Shown: positions 1 through 6,857, counted from the first letter of the stretch. The stretch is DNA of 12,894 bases from Dehalococcoidia bacterium (GCA_030643515.1 DAOWLH010000076.1:1-12894), one strand, 5' to 3'. Made by a program: numbers and translations. The notes: generated by a model not told the origin, from the sequence alone.

Positions 1-489
1 AGCCTGGCTACCGCTGACCAGATTGAGCCACAGGCCAAGCCAGATAAGCCCCGGGATATAGATGAGAACAAAGTTAGCTACCAGCATCAGGCCAAGCATG
101 CCGAAGAAGCCTCTTGACCGAACATATTTATCGGTAAAATAGCCCAGGAAGAGAGTCGCCAGGATAAAGCCGACCAGGTATCCCCCGGTTGCTCCCAACC
201 CGCTAGCCCAGCCGGCAAACCAGGGAACCCCCAGGACACCGAGCCCGGCATACATCGCCATGCTGGCACCACCCCACCACCTCCCCAGCAGAACACCGGC
301 CAGCAGTACAGCAAAGGTCTGCCCGGTAATCGGCACCGGACCTAAGGGAATGGGAATCCTGACCTGAGCAAGCAAGCCTGTCAGACCGGCAACGCCCAGT
401 GCCAGAACCAGCTTCCAGGGTATGCTTAGCTGATATCTCCAACGAAAGATATCATATCTGGCCTTACTTATTGCAGCGACCATCTCCAT
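1..489 (-). CDS. bioY: BioY family biotin transporter substrate-binding (S) component, 3' end cut by window edge
   Basis: Membrane S-component that captures biotin, alone or with an ECF energy module. Reading the minus strand from an ATG at 489 gives 163 open codons with no stop before position 1, so the C-terminus lies outside. The family signature is clear: residues 44-58 hold IPIPLGPVPITGQTF, followed by a Gly-rich stretch (GLGVLGVPWFAG, then TGGYLVGF at 101-108) and repeated hydrophobic segments (about 27-41, 57-70, 104-117, 130-150). BioY proteins are usually about 180-200 residues, so only the last one or two helices are missing. A Shine-Dalgarno GGAGGA lies at 496-501, 6 nt before the ATG; a second ATG two codons in (483) is less well placed. 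The gene follows a small coiled-coil gene by 58 nt and may share its promoter. No BirA-type operator palindrome was recognised upstream. Confidence 0.9.
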   Translation of the reverse strand, partial: MEMVAAISKARYDIFRWRYQLSIPWKLVLALGVAGLTGLLAQVRIPIPLGPVPITGQTFAVLLAGVLLGRWWGGASMAMYAGLGVLGVPWFAGWASGLGATGGYLVGFILATLFLGYFTDKYVRSRGFFGMLGLMLVANFVLIYIPGLIWLGLWLNLVSGSQA

Positions 490-547
490 AATTTATCCTC
501 CATCAATCACTACATAGTGTGTTGCCGATAAGAACCGATTGTTTCGG

Positions 548-775
548 CTAGGCACGCGGTTTCCGGTTACCAATAAGGGAAAACTCTATGTTCTTGTCAC
601 AGTGGGGACAGGTTATATCAAGGACGATGGGCTGGTTCATGACCCGCTCAATCACAGCGGAGACCATGCTGTCAAGATTATCCAGACGCTGATCAAACAT
701 GTCCAGGCGCTTTCTCATGTTCTCCGTTTCGGATGCGTGTTCTCTTTCTTTAAGGTCTGGCTTTTCTTTGGCCAA
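548..775 (-). CDS. Small coiled-coil protein with a C-terminal CxxC (half zinc-ribbon) motif, function unknown
   Basis: A 75-residue protein I do not recognise. Residues about 8-46 are highly charged and fit a short amphipathic coiled coil; residues 56-59 are CPHC, a single CxxC knuckle that could bind zinc if two chains pair through the coiled coil. The start is a TTG preceded by GAGAGG with about 6 nt spacing. An ATG 6 nt upstream (781) is followed at once by TAA in the same frame, so it cannot be the start. A perfect sigma-70-type promoter lies just upstream (810-838), which argues strongly that the gene is real. It reads toward bioY and may be co-transcribed with it, but nothing in the protein suggests a role in biotin metabolism. 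The opposite-strand frame at 539-826 is treated as a shadow because it has no comparable promoter or start signal. Confidence 0.7.
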   Translation of the reverse strand: MAKEKPDLKEREHASETENMRKRLDMFDQRLDNLDSMVSAVIERVMNQPIVLDITCPHCDKNIEFSLIGNRKPRA

Positions 776-809
776 TTACATCCTCTCTTGAACCTTGTAG
801 ACGAGACAT

Positions 810-838
810 ATTATAAGGAACATTAAAACGTATGTCAA
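810..838 (-). promoter_or_regulatory. Perfect consensus sigma-70 promoter for the coiled-coil/CxxC gene
   Basis: On the minus strand the -35 hexamer is TTGACA (833-838) and the -10 hexamer is TATAAT (810-815), separated by exactly 17 bp. Both hexamers match consensus at all positions. The predicted transcript start is near 803, giving a leader of about 25-30 nt before the TTG start at 775. It may also serve bioY. Confidence 0.85.
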
Positions 839-871
839 AAAAATTTCCCCGGCAGCCATCCCGATACCCTA

Positions 872-900
872 TTGATTTGGCACCAGGCAACACGTATACT
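872..900 (+). promoter_or_regulatory. Promoter of the EF-Tu-domain-2-like gene
   Basis: TTGATT at 872-877 and TATACT at 895-900 with a 17 bp spacer; predicted start near 907. It is back to back with the minus-strand consensus promoter, with about 33 bp between the two -35 boxes, so the pair form a compact divergent control region. Confidence 0.7.
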
Positions 901-932
901 AGTCAATAATCAAGCTGAAGGAGGCAAACCAG

Positions 933-1187
933 ATGCCTGAGGTTGAGGTCGGTAAAGTTTCTGACTTTTTCGCCCGACCAGTGGTTGCCGGCATTGAGCT
1001 GACAGCACCCCTAAAAATCGGTGACACCATCCATATTCAAGGTCATACCACTGACCTGGAACTGACCGTCGATTCAATGCAGATAGACAACGTCAATGTC
1101 ACCGAAGCCAAGGCAGGGGATTCTGTTGGCATCAAGGTCAACGACCGGGTTAGAAGAGGCGACAACATCTACAAGGTCACTGACTAG
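933..1187 (+). CDS. Translation elongation factor-like small protein (stand-alone EF-Tu domain 2-like beta-barrel)
   Basis: An 84-residue protein consisting only of a beta-barrel like domain 2 of translational GTPases. The sequence shows the usual pattern: VGKVSDFFARPVVAGIEL, then the LKIGDTIHIQGHTTD turn, then AKAGDSVGIKV and a final VRRGDNIYKV. Stand-alone proteins of this type occur in Dehalococcoidia and archaea and are annotated as elongation factor-like; there is no GTPase domain, so it is not an EF itself and its function is unknown to me. The ATG has a strong AAGGAGG 8-9 nt upstream and a good promoter at 872-900. The TAG stop lies within the palindrome CTAGCGCTAG (1184-1193), which also contains the TAG stop of ribH on the other strand. 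The two genes therefore converge with only 2 nt between them and no obvious intrinsic terminator. Confidence 0.85.
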   Translation: MPEVEVGKVSDFFARPVVAGIELTAPLKIGDTIHIQGHTTDLELTVDSMQIDNVNVTEAKAGDSVGIKVNDRVRRGDNIYKVTD

Positions 1188-1189
1188 CG

Positions 1190-1657
1190 CTAGGCTAACC
1201 CCTTAAGCAGGTTGGCCATCTCAATGGCGTTGACGGCGGCATCAAAACCCTTATTGCCCATTTTGGTGCCAGCCCGCTCAATGGCCTGCTCCAGGGTATC
1301 AGCAGTAATCACCCCGTGGGTAACCGGCAGCCCGGTCTCCATGGTTACCCGGGCGATGCCCCTGCTCAGTTCGGTGGCAACATAATCAAAGTGAGGGGTG
1401 CCACCGCGTATCACGGCACCGAGGCAGATAACAGCATCATACTTCTTGGTCTGGGCCAGTTTTAGAGCTACCAGTGGAATCTCGAATGAACCCGGTGTCC
1501 AGGCAACATCGATGTCCTCTTTGCTTACCCCGTGACGAAAGAGGGCATCCTCGGCCCCTTCCAGCAGCTTCTTGGTAATAAAATCGTTGAAACGAGCAAC
1601 AACCAGCCCAAGCTTGAGCCCCTTACCCAGCAGCGTACCTTCATACGTCCTACTCAT
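1190..1657 (-). CDS. ribH: 6,7-dimethyl-8-ribityllumazine synthase
   Basis: Condenses 5-amino-6-ribitylaminouracil with 3,4-dihydroxy-2-butanone 4-phosphate to the lumazine precursor of riboflavin; cytosolic, usually an icosahedral or pentameric assembly. All signature segments are present in the 155-residue protein (normal length): ARFN at 21-24, WTPGSFEIP at 53-61, GAVIRGGTPHFDYV at 80-93 with the catalytic His at 89, and GVITADTLEQA at 115-125. The ATG at 1657 follows an AAAGGAGG ribosome binding site with good spacing. It is the last gene of ribD-ribE-ribBA-ribH, 18 nt after the ribBA stop. It supplies the lumazine for RibE and uses the butanone phosphate made by the N-terminal half of RibBA. 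Confidence 0.97.
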   Translation of the reverse strand: MSRTYEGTLLGKGLKLGLVVARFNDFITKKLLEGAEDALFRHGVSKEDIDVAWTPGSFEIPLVALKLAQTKKYDAVICLGAVIRGGTPHFDYVATELSRGIARVTMETGLPVTHGVITADTLEQAIERAGTKMGNKGFDAAVNAIEMANLLKGLA

Positions 1658-1675
1658 TAGCGCCTCCTTTACAAG

Positions 1676-2905
1676 TTATGTTGATTTCTGACTCTCTTTC
1701 GCCTCCGTGATTTCCAGGAGGTGACCCATTTTCTTCTGCTTTGTCTCCAGATAACGGCGGTTGTGGGGATTAGGCGGAACGATAATGGGCACTGTCTCCA
1801 CCACCTCAAGGCCGTAGCCTTCCAGACCGATAACTTTCTTGGGATTATTGGTTAGCAACCGAATTTTGCGCAAGCCAAGGTCAACCAGTATCTGGGCACC
1901 GATGCCGTAGTCACGCAGGTCAGGCTCGAAGCCCAGAGACAGGTTGGCCTCTACTGTATCCAGCCCCTTGTCCTGGAGGGCATAGGCACAAATCTTGTTA
2001 TGGAAGCCGATGCCCCTCCCTTCCTGCCTCATATAGAGGAGAACACCCCGCCCTTCCTGGGCAATGCGCTGCAGGGCCAGCATCACCTGGGCACCGCAGT
2101 CACAGCGCAGGCTGCTGAAAACGTCGCCGGTGAGGCACTCACTGTGAACCCGGGCCAAGACCGGCTTCCTGGTTGAGACATCGCCCATCACCAGGGCCAG
2201 GTGCTCATCGGTATCAATATCGCTTTTGTAGGCGACGACAACAAACTCGCCGTACTTGGTGGGCAGATTGGCTTCGGCAACCCGGTGCACCAGCTTCTCG
2301 TGGCGGCGGCGATAGGCAATAAGGTCAGCTATGCTGATTATATTGATACCTTGCTTTTCTGACATTTCCTCCAGCTGAGGCAGCCGGGCCATGGTGCCGT
2401 CTTCATTCATAATTTCGCAAATGACGCCGGCCGGATAAAGGCCGGCCAGCCGGGCCAAATCAACTATGGTCTCGGTATGCCCGGCCCGCGCCAGGACACC
2501 GCCTTCCCTGGCCCGGAGGGGAAACACATGCCCCGGGCGAGCTATGTCCTCGGCTTTGGTAGCCGGGTCTATGACAGCCTTTATCGTTTCCGCGCGGTCT
2601 TGCGCCGAGATGCCGGTACTCACCCGATGTTTGGCCTCAACGGAAACAGTAAAGGCAGTGCCGAACTTTGAGGTATTATCACCGACCATCATCGGTATCT
2701 TAAGCTCATCCAAACGCTGGCCGATTACCGGCAGGCAGATTAGCCCACGGGCGTGACGAGCCATGAAATTGATCGCCTCCGGAGTAACCCCCTCGGCAGC
2801 TAAGACCAGGTCACCCTCGTTTTCTCTAACCTCGTCATCAACAACGATGAGGAACTTGCCCGCTTTTATATCCCTGACTGCTTCATCGATACTGGCGAAT
2901 CCCAT
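1676..2905 (-). CDS. ribBA: Bifunctional 3,4-dihydroxy-2-butanone 4-phosphate synthase / GTP cyclohydrolase II
   Basis: A 409-residue two-domain enzyme supplying both branches of riboflavin synthesis. The N-terminal half (about 1-200) makes DHBP from ribulose 5-phosphate: acidic EVRENEGD at 25-32, RAREGGVLARAGHTE ending at 145, and DLARLAG at 149-155. The C-terminal half (about 205-400) opens GTP. Its zinc ligands are Cys257, Cys268 and Cys270 in HSECLTGDVFSSLRCDCGAQ, followed by RQEGRGIG at 293-300, DYGIGAQIL at 332-340 and LTNNPKK at 351-357. All catalytic elements look intact, so both activities are expected. The residue after RQEGRGIG is Phe, where Leu is common. The ATG at 2905 has only a weak GGTGA ribosome binding site about 9 nt upstream and lies 23 nt after ribE, so its translation may depend on the operon. 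Confidence 0.97.
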   Translation of the reverse strand: MGFASIDEAVRDIKAGKFLIVVDDEVRENEGDLVLAAEGVTPEAINFMARHARGLICLPVIGQRLDELKIPMMVGDNTSKFGTAFTVSVEAKHRVSTGISAQDRAETIKAVIDPATKAEDIARPGHVFPLRAREGGVLARAGHTETIVDLARLAGLYPAGVICEIMNEDGTMARLPQLEEMSEKQGINIISIADLIAYRRRHEKLVHRVAEANLPTKYGEFVVVAYKSDIDTDEHLALVMGDVSTRKPVLARVHSECLTGDVFSSLRCDCGAQVMLALQRIAQEGRGVLLYMRQEGRGIGFHNKICAYALQDKGLDTVEANLSLGFEPDLRDYGIGAQILVDLGLRKIRLLTNNPKKVIGLEGYGLEVVETVPIIVPPNPHNRRYLETKQKKMGHLLEITEAKESQKST

Positions 2906-2928
2906 TACAACTTGTCACCAAACAATGA

Positions 2929-3558
2929 CTACCCGGTTACAAAACCGTGCTCTTCCAGGAAACTAATGGTTAGTTCCGGATTTTGGCTGCTACTGAACCG
3001 CTCTATATACTTGGCAATTATGTCAACTTCAAGATTGACCAGGTCGCCCATCATTCTATCACCCAAAGTGGTGTTCTTCAGGGTATGGTCAACAATTGCA
3101 ACCTCAAAGGAGGCGTCATCCCTGGCCGATATGGTCAGACTGATACCATCTACTGCGATAAAACCCTTGTCCACTACATAACGCATCACTTCGGGCGGAG
3201 CCGCGATGCTGATCACCGTCGTTTCATCTGTCTTTCGGATAGAGGTCAGCTTGCCGGTCGCATCTACGTGCCCCTGCACCAGGTGCCCGCCCAGGGGCCT
3301 GTCTAGAGTCAGCGGCTTTTCCAGATTAACCCTGTCCCCGATATTGAGCAGGCCCAGGCTGGTCCGGTTCAGCGTCTCCAGCATAATGTCAACTGAGAAG
3401 GAGCCGCTGCCAAACCGGGTTACTGTCAGGCAGGCGCCATTAACGCCGATGCTGCCACCCAGCTCTATCCCCCGGAGCACCCTGCCGGCGGCAACAACCA
3501 GACTCCTGGCCGATATAGAACTCACTACGCCCACTTCTTCAACTATCCCGGTAAACAT
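2929..3558 (-). CDS. ribE: Riboflavin synthase, alpha chain
   Basis: Dismutates two lumazines to riboflavin and the ribitylaminouracil that RibH reuses. The 209-residue product starts with the diagnostic MFTGIVEE and has two lumazine-binding barrels: NGACLTV at 40-46 in the first, GHLVQGHVD at 91-99 and DGISLTI at 137-143 in the second. A C-terminal helix ends the protein. I chose the ATG at 3558 because it gives the canonical N-terminus and overlaps the ribD TGA by one base (TGATG), a typical coupled start. AGGGA sits 6-7 nt upstream. A GTG one codon earlier (3561) is possible but less likely. Length and motifs are normal for the family. The gene is called ribE here; some species name it ribC. 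Confidence 0.97.
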   Translation of the reverse strand: MFTGIVEEVGVVSSISARSLVVAAGRVLRGIELGGSIGVNGACLTVTRFGSGSFSVDIMLETLNRTSLGLLNIGDRVNLEKPLTLDRPLGGHLVQGHVDATGKLTSIRKTDETTVISIAAPPEVMRYVVDKGFIAVDGISLTISARDDASFEVAIVDHTLKNTTLGDRMMGDLVNLEVDIIAKYIERFSSSQNPELTISFLEEHGFVTG

Positions 3559-4655
3559 CACTTATCCCTAACGTATCCGCTGACCATGATATCCGGGCCG
3601 ATTTTTTCCACGGTAACACGCCCGAGCTTCAAAGAGTCTACCACTTTAGCAACACCTTGGCCAGCCACCGGCGTCCTTGCCTCTCTGCCACCGATGATAA
3701 CCGGGGCGATAAAGGTAATTACCTTATCCACCAGCCCCTGGTCGAAGAGAGCACCCAGGAGAATACCGCCACCCTCAACCAGAACGCTGGTAATCTCTCT
3801 CTCGCCCAGCTCCGCTAACAGCTTTTCCAACTCTATTTTACTTTCTGTTGCCGGCAGTTCCAGCAGTTCGGCACCCAGCCTGGTCAAGGCAGCCACTTCA
3901 CCCGGTCTGGCCGGACGGCCCAGCACCAGCAATGTTTTGCCCGTTTCACTGAATATCCGTGCAGTAGGTGATATGCGACCCTTACCATCGACAATCACCC
4001 GTAGCGGCTGCCTCACTACTGTCCCACCACGACCACCACTACAGCGGGCGGTAAGGTGCGGGTCATCAGCCAGCACGGTATTGGCCCCGACCATAATGGC
4101 ATCGCTGGTGGAGCGCAGGTTATGGGCATAGCACCTGGCCTCTTCACTGCTAATCCACTTTGAATCACCGCTGTGAGTGGCTATCTTACCATCCAGGCTC
4201 ATGGCAAACTTCACAGTAACGAACGGTAGACCGGTGGTGATGAACTTAACATAGGCCTCATTAATATCCCGGGCTTCCCGCCCGTGCTCACCGACGACAA
4301 CCTTGATGCCGGCTTCTTTAAGAGCTTCCTTGCCCCGTCCTGAAACCAGTGGATTGGGATCAATCATGGCCATATGAACTTCGGTGATGCCAGCCCCAAC
4401 GATTGCCCGGCGACAGGGAGGCGTCCGACCAAAGTGGCAACAAGGCTCCAGGGTAATATACATAGTACCGCCCCTGGCTGCCTCTCCGGCCTGTTCCAGC
4501 GCCATTATCTCGGCATGGCTTGAGCCTGGCTGCTGGGTATAGCCCTGCCCGGCGACCACGTTGTCCTTGACCACCACCGCACCCACTGCCGGGTTTGGAC
4601 TAACCTGCCCCAGAGCCAATCTGGCCAGAGATAGCGCCTGAGCCATGTAATCCAC
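3558..4655 (-). CDS. ribD: Bifunctional pyrimidine deaminase / 5-amino-6-(5-phosphoribosylamino)uracil reductase
   Basis: Catalyses the second and third steps of the GTP branch of riboflavin synthesis. The N-terminal deaminase (about 1-140) has the zinc site HAE at 47-49 and PCCHFGRTPPC with Cys72/Cys73/Cys81-type ligands; SPNPAVGAVVV at 19-29 is typical. The NADPH-dependent reductase starts near residue 144 (PFVTVKFAMSLDGKIA) and includes DSKWISS, VGANTVLADDPHLTAR and LVEGGGILLGALF. At 365 residues it is normal length. The start is taken as GTG at 4655, giving the usual (M)DYMAQAL N-terminus; ATG at 4646 is the alternative. The only AAGGTGG-like ribosome binding site is about 15 nt from the GTG, and a promoter at 4662-4691 predicts a transcript start almost on the GTG, so the mRNA may be leaderless. 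First gene of the rib operon. Confidence 0.96.
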   Translation of the reverse strand: MDYMAQALSLARLALGQVSPNPAVGAVVVKDNVVAGQGYTQQPGSSHAEIMALEQAGEAARGGTMYITLEPCCHFGRTPPCRRAIVGAGITEVHMAMIDPNPLVSGRGKEALKEAGIKVVVGEHGREARDINEAYVKFITTGLPFVTVKFAMSLDGKIATHSGDSKWISSEEARCYAHNLRSTSDAIMVGANTVLADDPHLTARCSGGRGGTVVRQPLRVIVDGKGRISPTARIFSETGKTLLVLGRPARPGEVAALTRLGAELLELPATESKIELEKLLAELGEREITSVLVEGGGILLGALFDQGLVDKVITFIAPVIIGGREARTPVAGQGVAKVVDSLKLGRVTVEKIGPDIMVSGYVRDK

Positions 4656-4661
4656 AGCACC

Positions 4662-4691
4662 ATTCTAGCACCACCTTTTTTCAAAGTGCAA
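4662..4691 (-). promoter_or_regulatory. Candidate promoter of the ribDEBAH operon
   Basis: Minus strand TTGCAC (4686-4691) and TAGAAT (4662-4667) with an 18 bp spacer. The expected transcript start is near 4655, i.e. at the ribD GTG itself. It sits directly downstream of the SIMPL-gene terminator, in the only space available for an independent rib promoter. No FMN riboswitch can fit between it and ribD. Confidence 0.5.
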
Positions 4692-4700
4692 ATTATCAGC

Positions 4701-4731
4701 AAAAAACGGGGCCGGCTTAGCACCGGCCCCG
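4701..4731 (-). terminator. Strong intrinsic terminator after the SIMPL lipoprotein gene
   Basis: On the minus strand a perfect 9 bp GC stem (CGGGGCCGG at 4707-4715 pairing with CCGGCCCCG at 4723-4731) with a 7 nt loop is followed at once by six T residues (4701-4706). It lies 29 nt past the stop codon at 4761 and isolates the rib operon from the upstream gene. Confidence 0.93.
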
Positions 4732-4760
4732 CATTGTACCAGGCTCTTCTGCTATACCCG

Positions 4761-5519
4761 TCAGCTGATGCTATAGACCACCTGAACGGTTAGCTGAATC
4801 TCCAGTTCTCCCGGGCTGATTGCTGTCTCCTCTGCCGGAAGCCCCCCCGCTATATCAGCCCCGCGGAAGACGATGGGGGGTACATAACCGACATATTCAT
4901 TGATGTAGCTTGGCTTACCCAGTTTTACTCCGCCCAGGTCAGCCAGCTGCTTCGCCCTGGCCTCGGCATCGGCCATGGCTGCTTCCCGCGCCTCTTCGTT
5001 GTATGCATCGGGGTCATCCACGGTGAAACTGATGCTGTTCACCCTGATGCTGTCACCGCCGGCAACTACAGCAGCATCAATTATACCACCGGCATCATCA
5101 ATATTACGGATTTTAACGTTTACTGTGTTGATCACCCGATAACCAATGAGTGTCTCCCTGCCCTCATCAAAACTGCGCACCGGCTGGACACTGTAGAACT
5201 GGGTCTTGATGTCCGCATCTTCAATGCCAAAACCAGCCAGGGATCCCATCACGGCATCCATGGCCTGGGCGGCTTCCTGCTGGGCCTCCGCTACCGTTGC
5301 CGCCTGAGTTTCGACGCCGAGGCTGAGCATGGCGATATCGGGGACAACAGTAACTTCACCGACACCCGTCACCCAGATTCCGATGTTCTGCTGGCTTAAG
5401 ATGGTACCACTTTGATCCTGCGTGCCCGACCCGGAACCGAAATAATCACTACAGCCGACTACACCAAGAGTGATAACCAAAAGTACCAGGCTAAAAGCCA
5501 GTAATAGTCTTTTCTTCAC
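4761..5519 (-). CDS. SIMPL (DUF541) domain lipoprotein
   Basis: A secreted, lipid-anchored protein of 252 residues. Residues 1-22 are a signal peptide (MKKR, then a hydrophobic stretch) ending in a lipobox-like LGVVGC with the lipidated Cys at 23. A Ser/Gly-rich spacer leads to a SIMPL domain from about residue 47: GIWVTGVGEVTVVPDIAMLSLGVET, the Ala-rich helix AEAQQEAAQAMDAV, then IGYRVINTVNVKI and an AREAAMADAEARAKQLADLGGVKLG segment, all typical of the family. The biochemical role of bacterial SIMPL proteins is poorly known (some relate to oxidative or envelope stress). The start is GTG at 5519 with AGGAGG 5 nt upstream; an overlapping ATG (5521) is followed immediately by TGA in its own frame. 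It is a single-gene unit with its own promoter and terminator, divergent from lepB. Confidence 0.9.
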   Translation of the reverse strand: MKKRLLLAFSLVLLVITLGVVGCSDYFGSGSGTQDQSGTILSQQNIGIWVTGVGEVTVVPDIAMLSLGVETQAATVAEAQQEAAQAMDAVMGSLAGFGIEDADIKTQFYSVQPVRSFDEGRETLIGYRVINTVNVKIRNIDDAGGIIDAAVVAGGDSIRVNSISFTVDDPDAYNEEAREAAMADAEARAKQLADLGGVKLGKPSYINEYVGYVPPIVFRGADIAGGLPAEETAISPGELEIQLTVQVVYSIS

Positions 5520-5587
5520 ATTGACCTCCTAGTCCGTTCTGTTTTACTACTATGCTATAACGAAAGAAAAATAGGTTTGGTTAGTCC

Positions 5588-5617
5588 ATTATACCCCGAG
5601 CAGCAAATATCTGCCAG
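5588..5617 (-). promoter_or_regulatory. Promoter of the SIMPL lipoprotein gene
   Basis: Minus strand CTGGCA (5612-5617, 4 of 6 consensus) and a perfect TATAAT (5588-5593), 18 bp spacer. Predicted start near 5581, giving a leader of about 60 nt. Confidence 0.65.
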
Positions 5618-5669
5618 TATATGCCCGTGATTACCCCGCCTTGACTGGCAAAGCTGAGGGAGGGTAGGG

Positions 5670-5675
5670 TATAAT
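5670..5675 (+). promoter_or_regulatory. Candidate -10 element of the lepB-pyrE-nuclease operon
   Basis: A perfect TATAAT on the plus strand, divergent from the SIMPL promoter. The -35 region is poor: TGGCAA at 5646-5651 (18 bp spacer) matches only half the consensus. If used, transcription starts near 5682 and the TTG at 5680 would lie outside the mRNA, which bears on the choice of lepB start. Confidence 0.5.
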
Positions 5676-5703
5676 TGATTTGAGCAAAGGGAGATGGCAT
5701 AAA

Positions 5704-6246
5704 TTGAAGTCTGTTGTCCGTGAAATCCTGGTAACACTGGTGCTAGCCATTGCCATTTTTCTGATAATCCAGGCCACATTACAGAGCTCCATTGTTCTTG
5801 GCTCATCCATGGAACCCGGCCTGGAGGACGGCGACAGGTTGCTCATCAGCAAGGTAGTCTATTTTTGGGGTGAGCCGAAAAGAGGCGATATCATCGTCTT
5901 CAGCCCACCGGGGAACCTGAACTCAGCGGAAGACTTTATCAAGCGCATCATCGGTATGCCCGGGGAAGTGGTTGAGATAGACGGCGGCATCGTCTATATC
6001 CACCAGCCGGATAGCATCATTATGGCGCTGGATGAAAACGAATACATAGTCTCCCCGGCTGTAACTTCCTATACCAGCGGCATCATCCCGGCGGACAGCT
6101 ATTTTGTCCTTGGCGACAACCGAAACAACAGCAATGATTCCCGCAACGGGTGGTTAGCAGAGCGTGATGACATCGTTGGCAAAGCCTGGTTCACCATCTG
6201 GCCCAGATCCAGCTGGGGCCTGGTTTCCAACCACTCATTTCCTTAA
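5704..6246 (+). CDS. lepB: Signal peptidase I
   Basis: Membrane-anchored serine protease that removes signal peptides from exported proteins. With the TTG at 5704 as start it is 180 residues: one N-terminal membrane helix (about 8-25), then the catalytic Ser35 in GSSMEPGLEDGD, the general-base Lys80 in DFIKRIIGMPGE, and the conserved LGDNRNNSNDSR box, ending in VGKAWFTIWP. All catalytic boxes are intact and the length suits the short Gram-positive-like type. Two TTG starts are possible: 5680 (188 aa) and 5704. I prefer 5704 because AAAGGGAG (5686-5693) lies 10 nt before it and because a TATAAT at 5670-5675 would place 5680 outside the mRNA. It leads an apparent operon with pyrE (29 nt gap) and a nuclease-like gene; the functional link between them is not obvious. 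Confidence 0.93.
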   Translation: MKSVVREILVTLVLAIAIFLIIQATLQSSIVLGSSMEPGLEDGDRLLISKVVYFWGEPKRGDIIVFSPPGNLNSAEDFIKRIIGMPGEVVEIDGGIVYIHQPDSIIMALDENEYIVSPAVTSYTSGIIPADSYFVLGDNRNNSNDSRNGWLAERDDIVGKAWFTIWPRSSWGLVSNHSFP

Positions 6247-6275
6247 CCAGGCATATATTCTAAGGGAGAAACCAA

Positions 6276-6857
6276 ATAAACAGTAACGCCGAGGAAATCT
6301 TCAGGAAATCAGGAGCAATACTTGAGGGGCACTTCCTGCTCACCTCCGGGCTTCATTCTCCCGTATACTGGGAGAAGTTCCGGGTTCTTCAGTTCCCCAA
6401 CTACACCGAGCAGCTCTGCCGTATGATAAGCGCTCACTTCGCCGGACAAGGTATCGAGGTGGTTGCCGGCCCGACTACCGGCGGCATCATACTGGCCCAC
6501 GAAGTAGCCCGACAGCTTGGGGTACGGGGCATCTTCGCCGAAAGGGAAGGGGATAACCAGCGAGCCTTCAAGCGCGGCTTTGGTGTCAGCCCCGGCGAAA
6601 AGGTGCTGGTCGTTGACGACGTTCTGACTACTGGCAAATCCATCCGCGAGGTTCTGTCCCTGGTTAGCGAACAGGGTGGCAAGGTTACCGGCATTGGCGT
6701 ACTGGTTGACCGCTCCCAGCAGGAATATGACTTCGGCCACCCCTTATTCAGCTGTCTCCGCTCTATCACGCCAACCTATAAGCCACAGGAATGCCCCCTG
6801 TGCGCTACCGGAGTGCCGCTGGTCAAGCCGGGCAGTAGCCAGGCTCAAGACAAGTAG
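6276..6857 (+). CDS. pyrE: Orotate phosphoribosyltransferase (Thermus-type), apparent ATA start codon
   Basis: Converts orotate and PRPP to OMP in de novo UMP synthesis. The reading frame shows NAEEIFRKSGAILEGHFLL, TSGLHSPVYWEKF, GPTTGG (65-70) and the PRPP loop VLVVDDVLTTGKS at 110-122. The C-terminus YKPQECPLCATGVPLVKPGS is typical of the Thermus-like PyrE subfamily; the CPLC pair may be structural. The frame is closed by TAA at 6261 and has no ATG, GTG or TTG before ATG 6423, which would remove 49 conserved residues. The best start is ATA at 6276, 7 nt after a strong AAGGGAG (6262-6268), giving 193 residues, the family length. This is either a rare AUA initiation codon or an ATG-to-ATA change or read error. 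It follows lepB by 29 nt and precedes a nuclease-like gene by 39 nt. Confidence 0.92.
   Translation: MNSNAEEIFRKSGAILEGHFLLTSGLHSPVYWEKFRVLQFPNYTEQLCRMISAHFAGQGIEVVAGPTTGGIILAHEVARQLGVRGIFAEREGDNQRAFKRGFGVSPGEKVLVVDDVLTTGKSIREVLSLVSEQGGKVTGIGVLVDRSQQEYDFGHPLFSCLRSITPTYKPQECPLCATGVPLVKPGSSQAQDK

Noticed and set aside
490..547. BirA operator or terminator between the CxxC gene and bioY
   Set aside because: Only small imperfect inverted repeats (CACTACATAGTG, CCGA/TCGG) are present, unlike a biotin operator, and there is no T-run.
3586..4131. 181-codon open frame on the plus strand opposite ribD
   Set aside because: Lies wholly within the certain ribD gene, Ser/Pro-rich product, no ribosome site; a shadow of ribD codon usage.
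4656..4760. FMN riboswitch upstream of ribD
   Set aside because: The space holds only a terminator and a promoter; none of the conserved RFN aptamer segments is visible.
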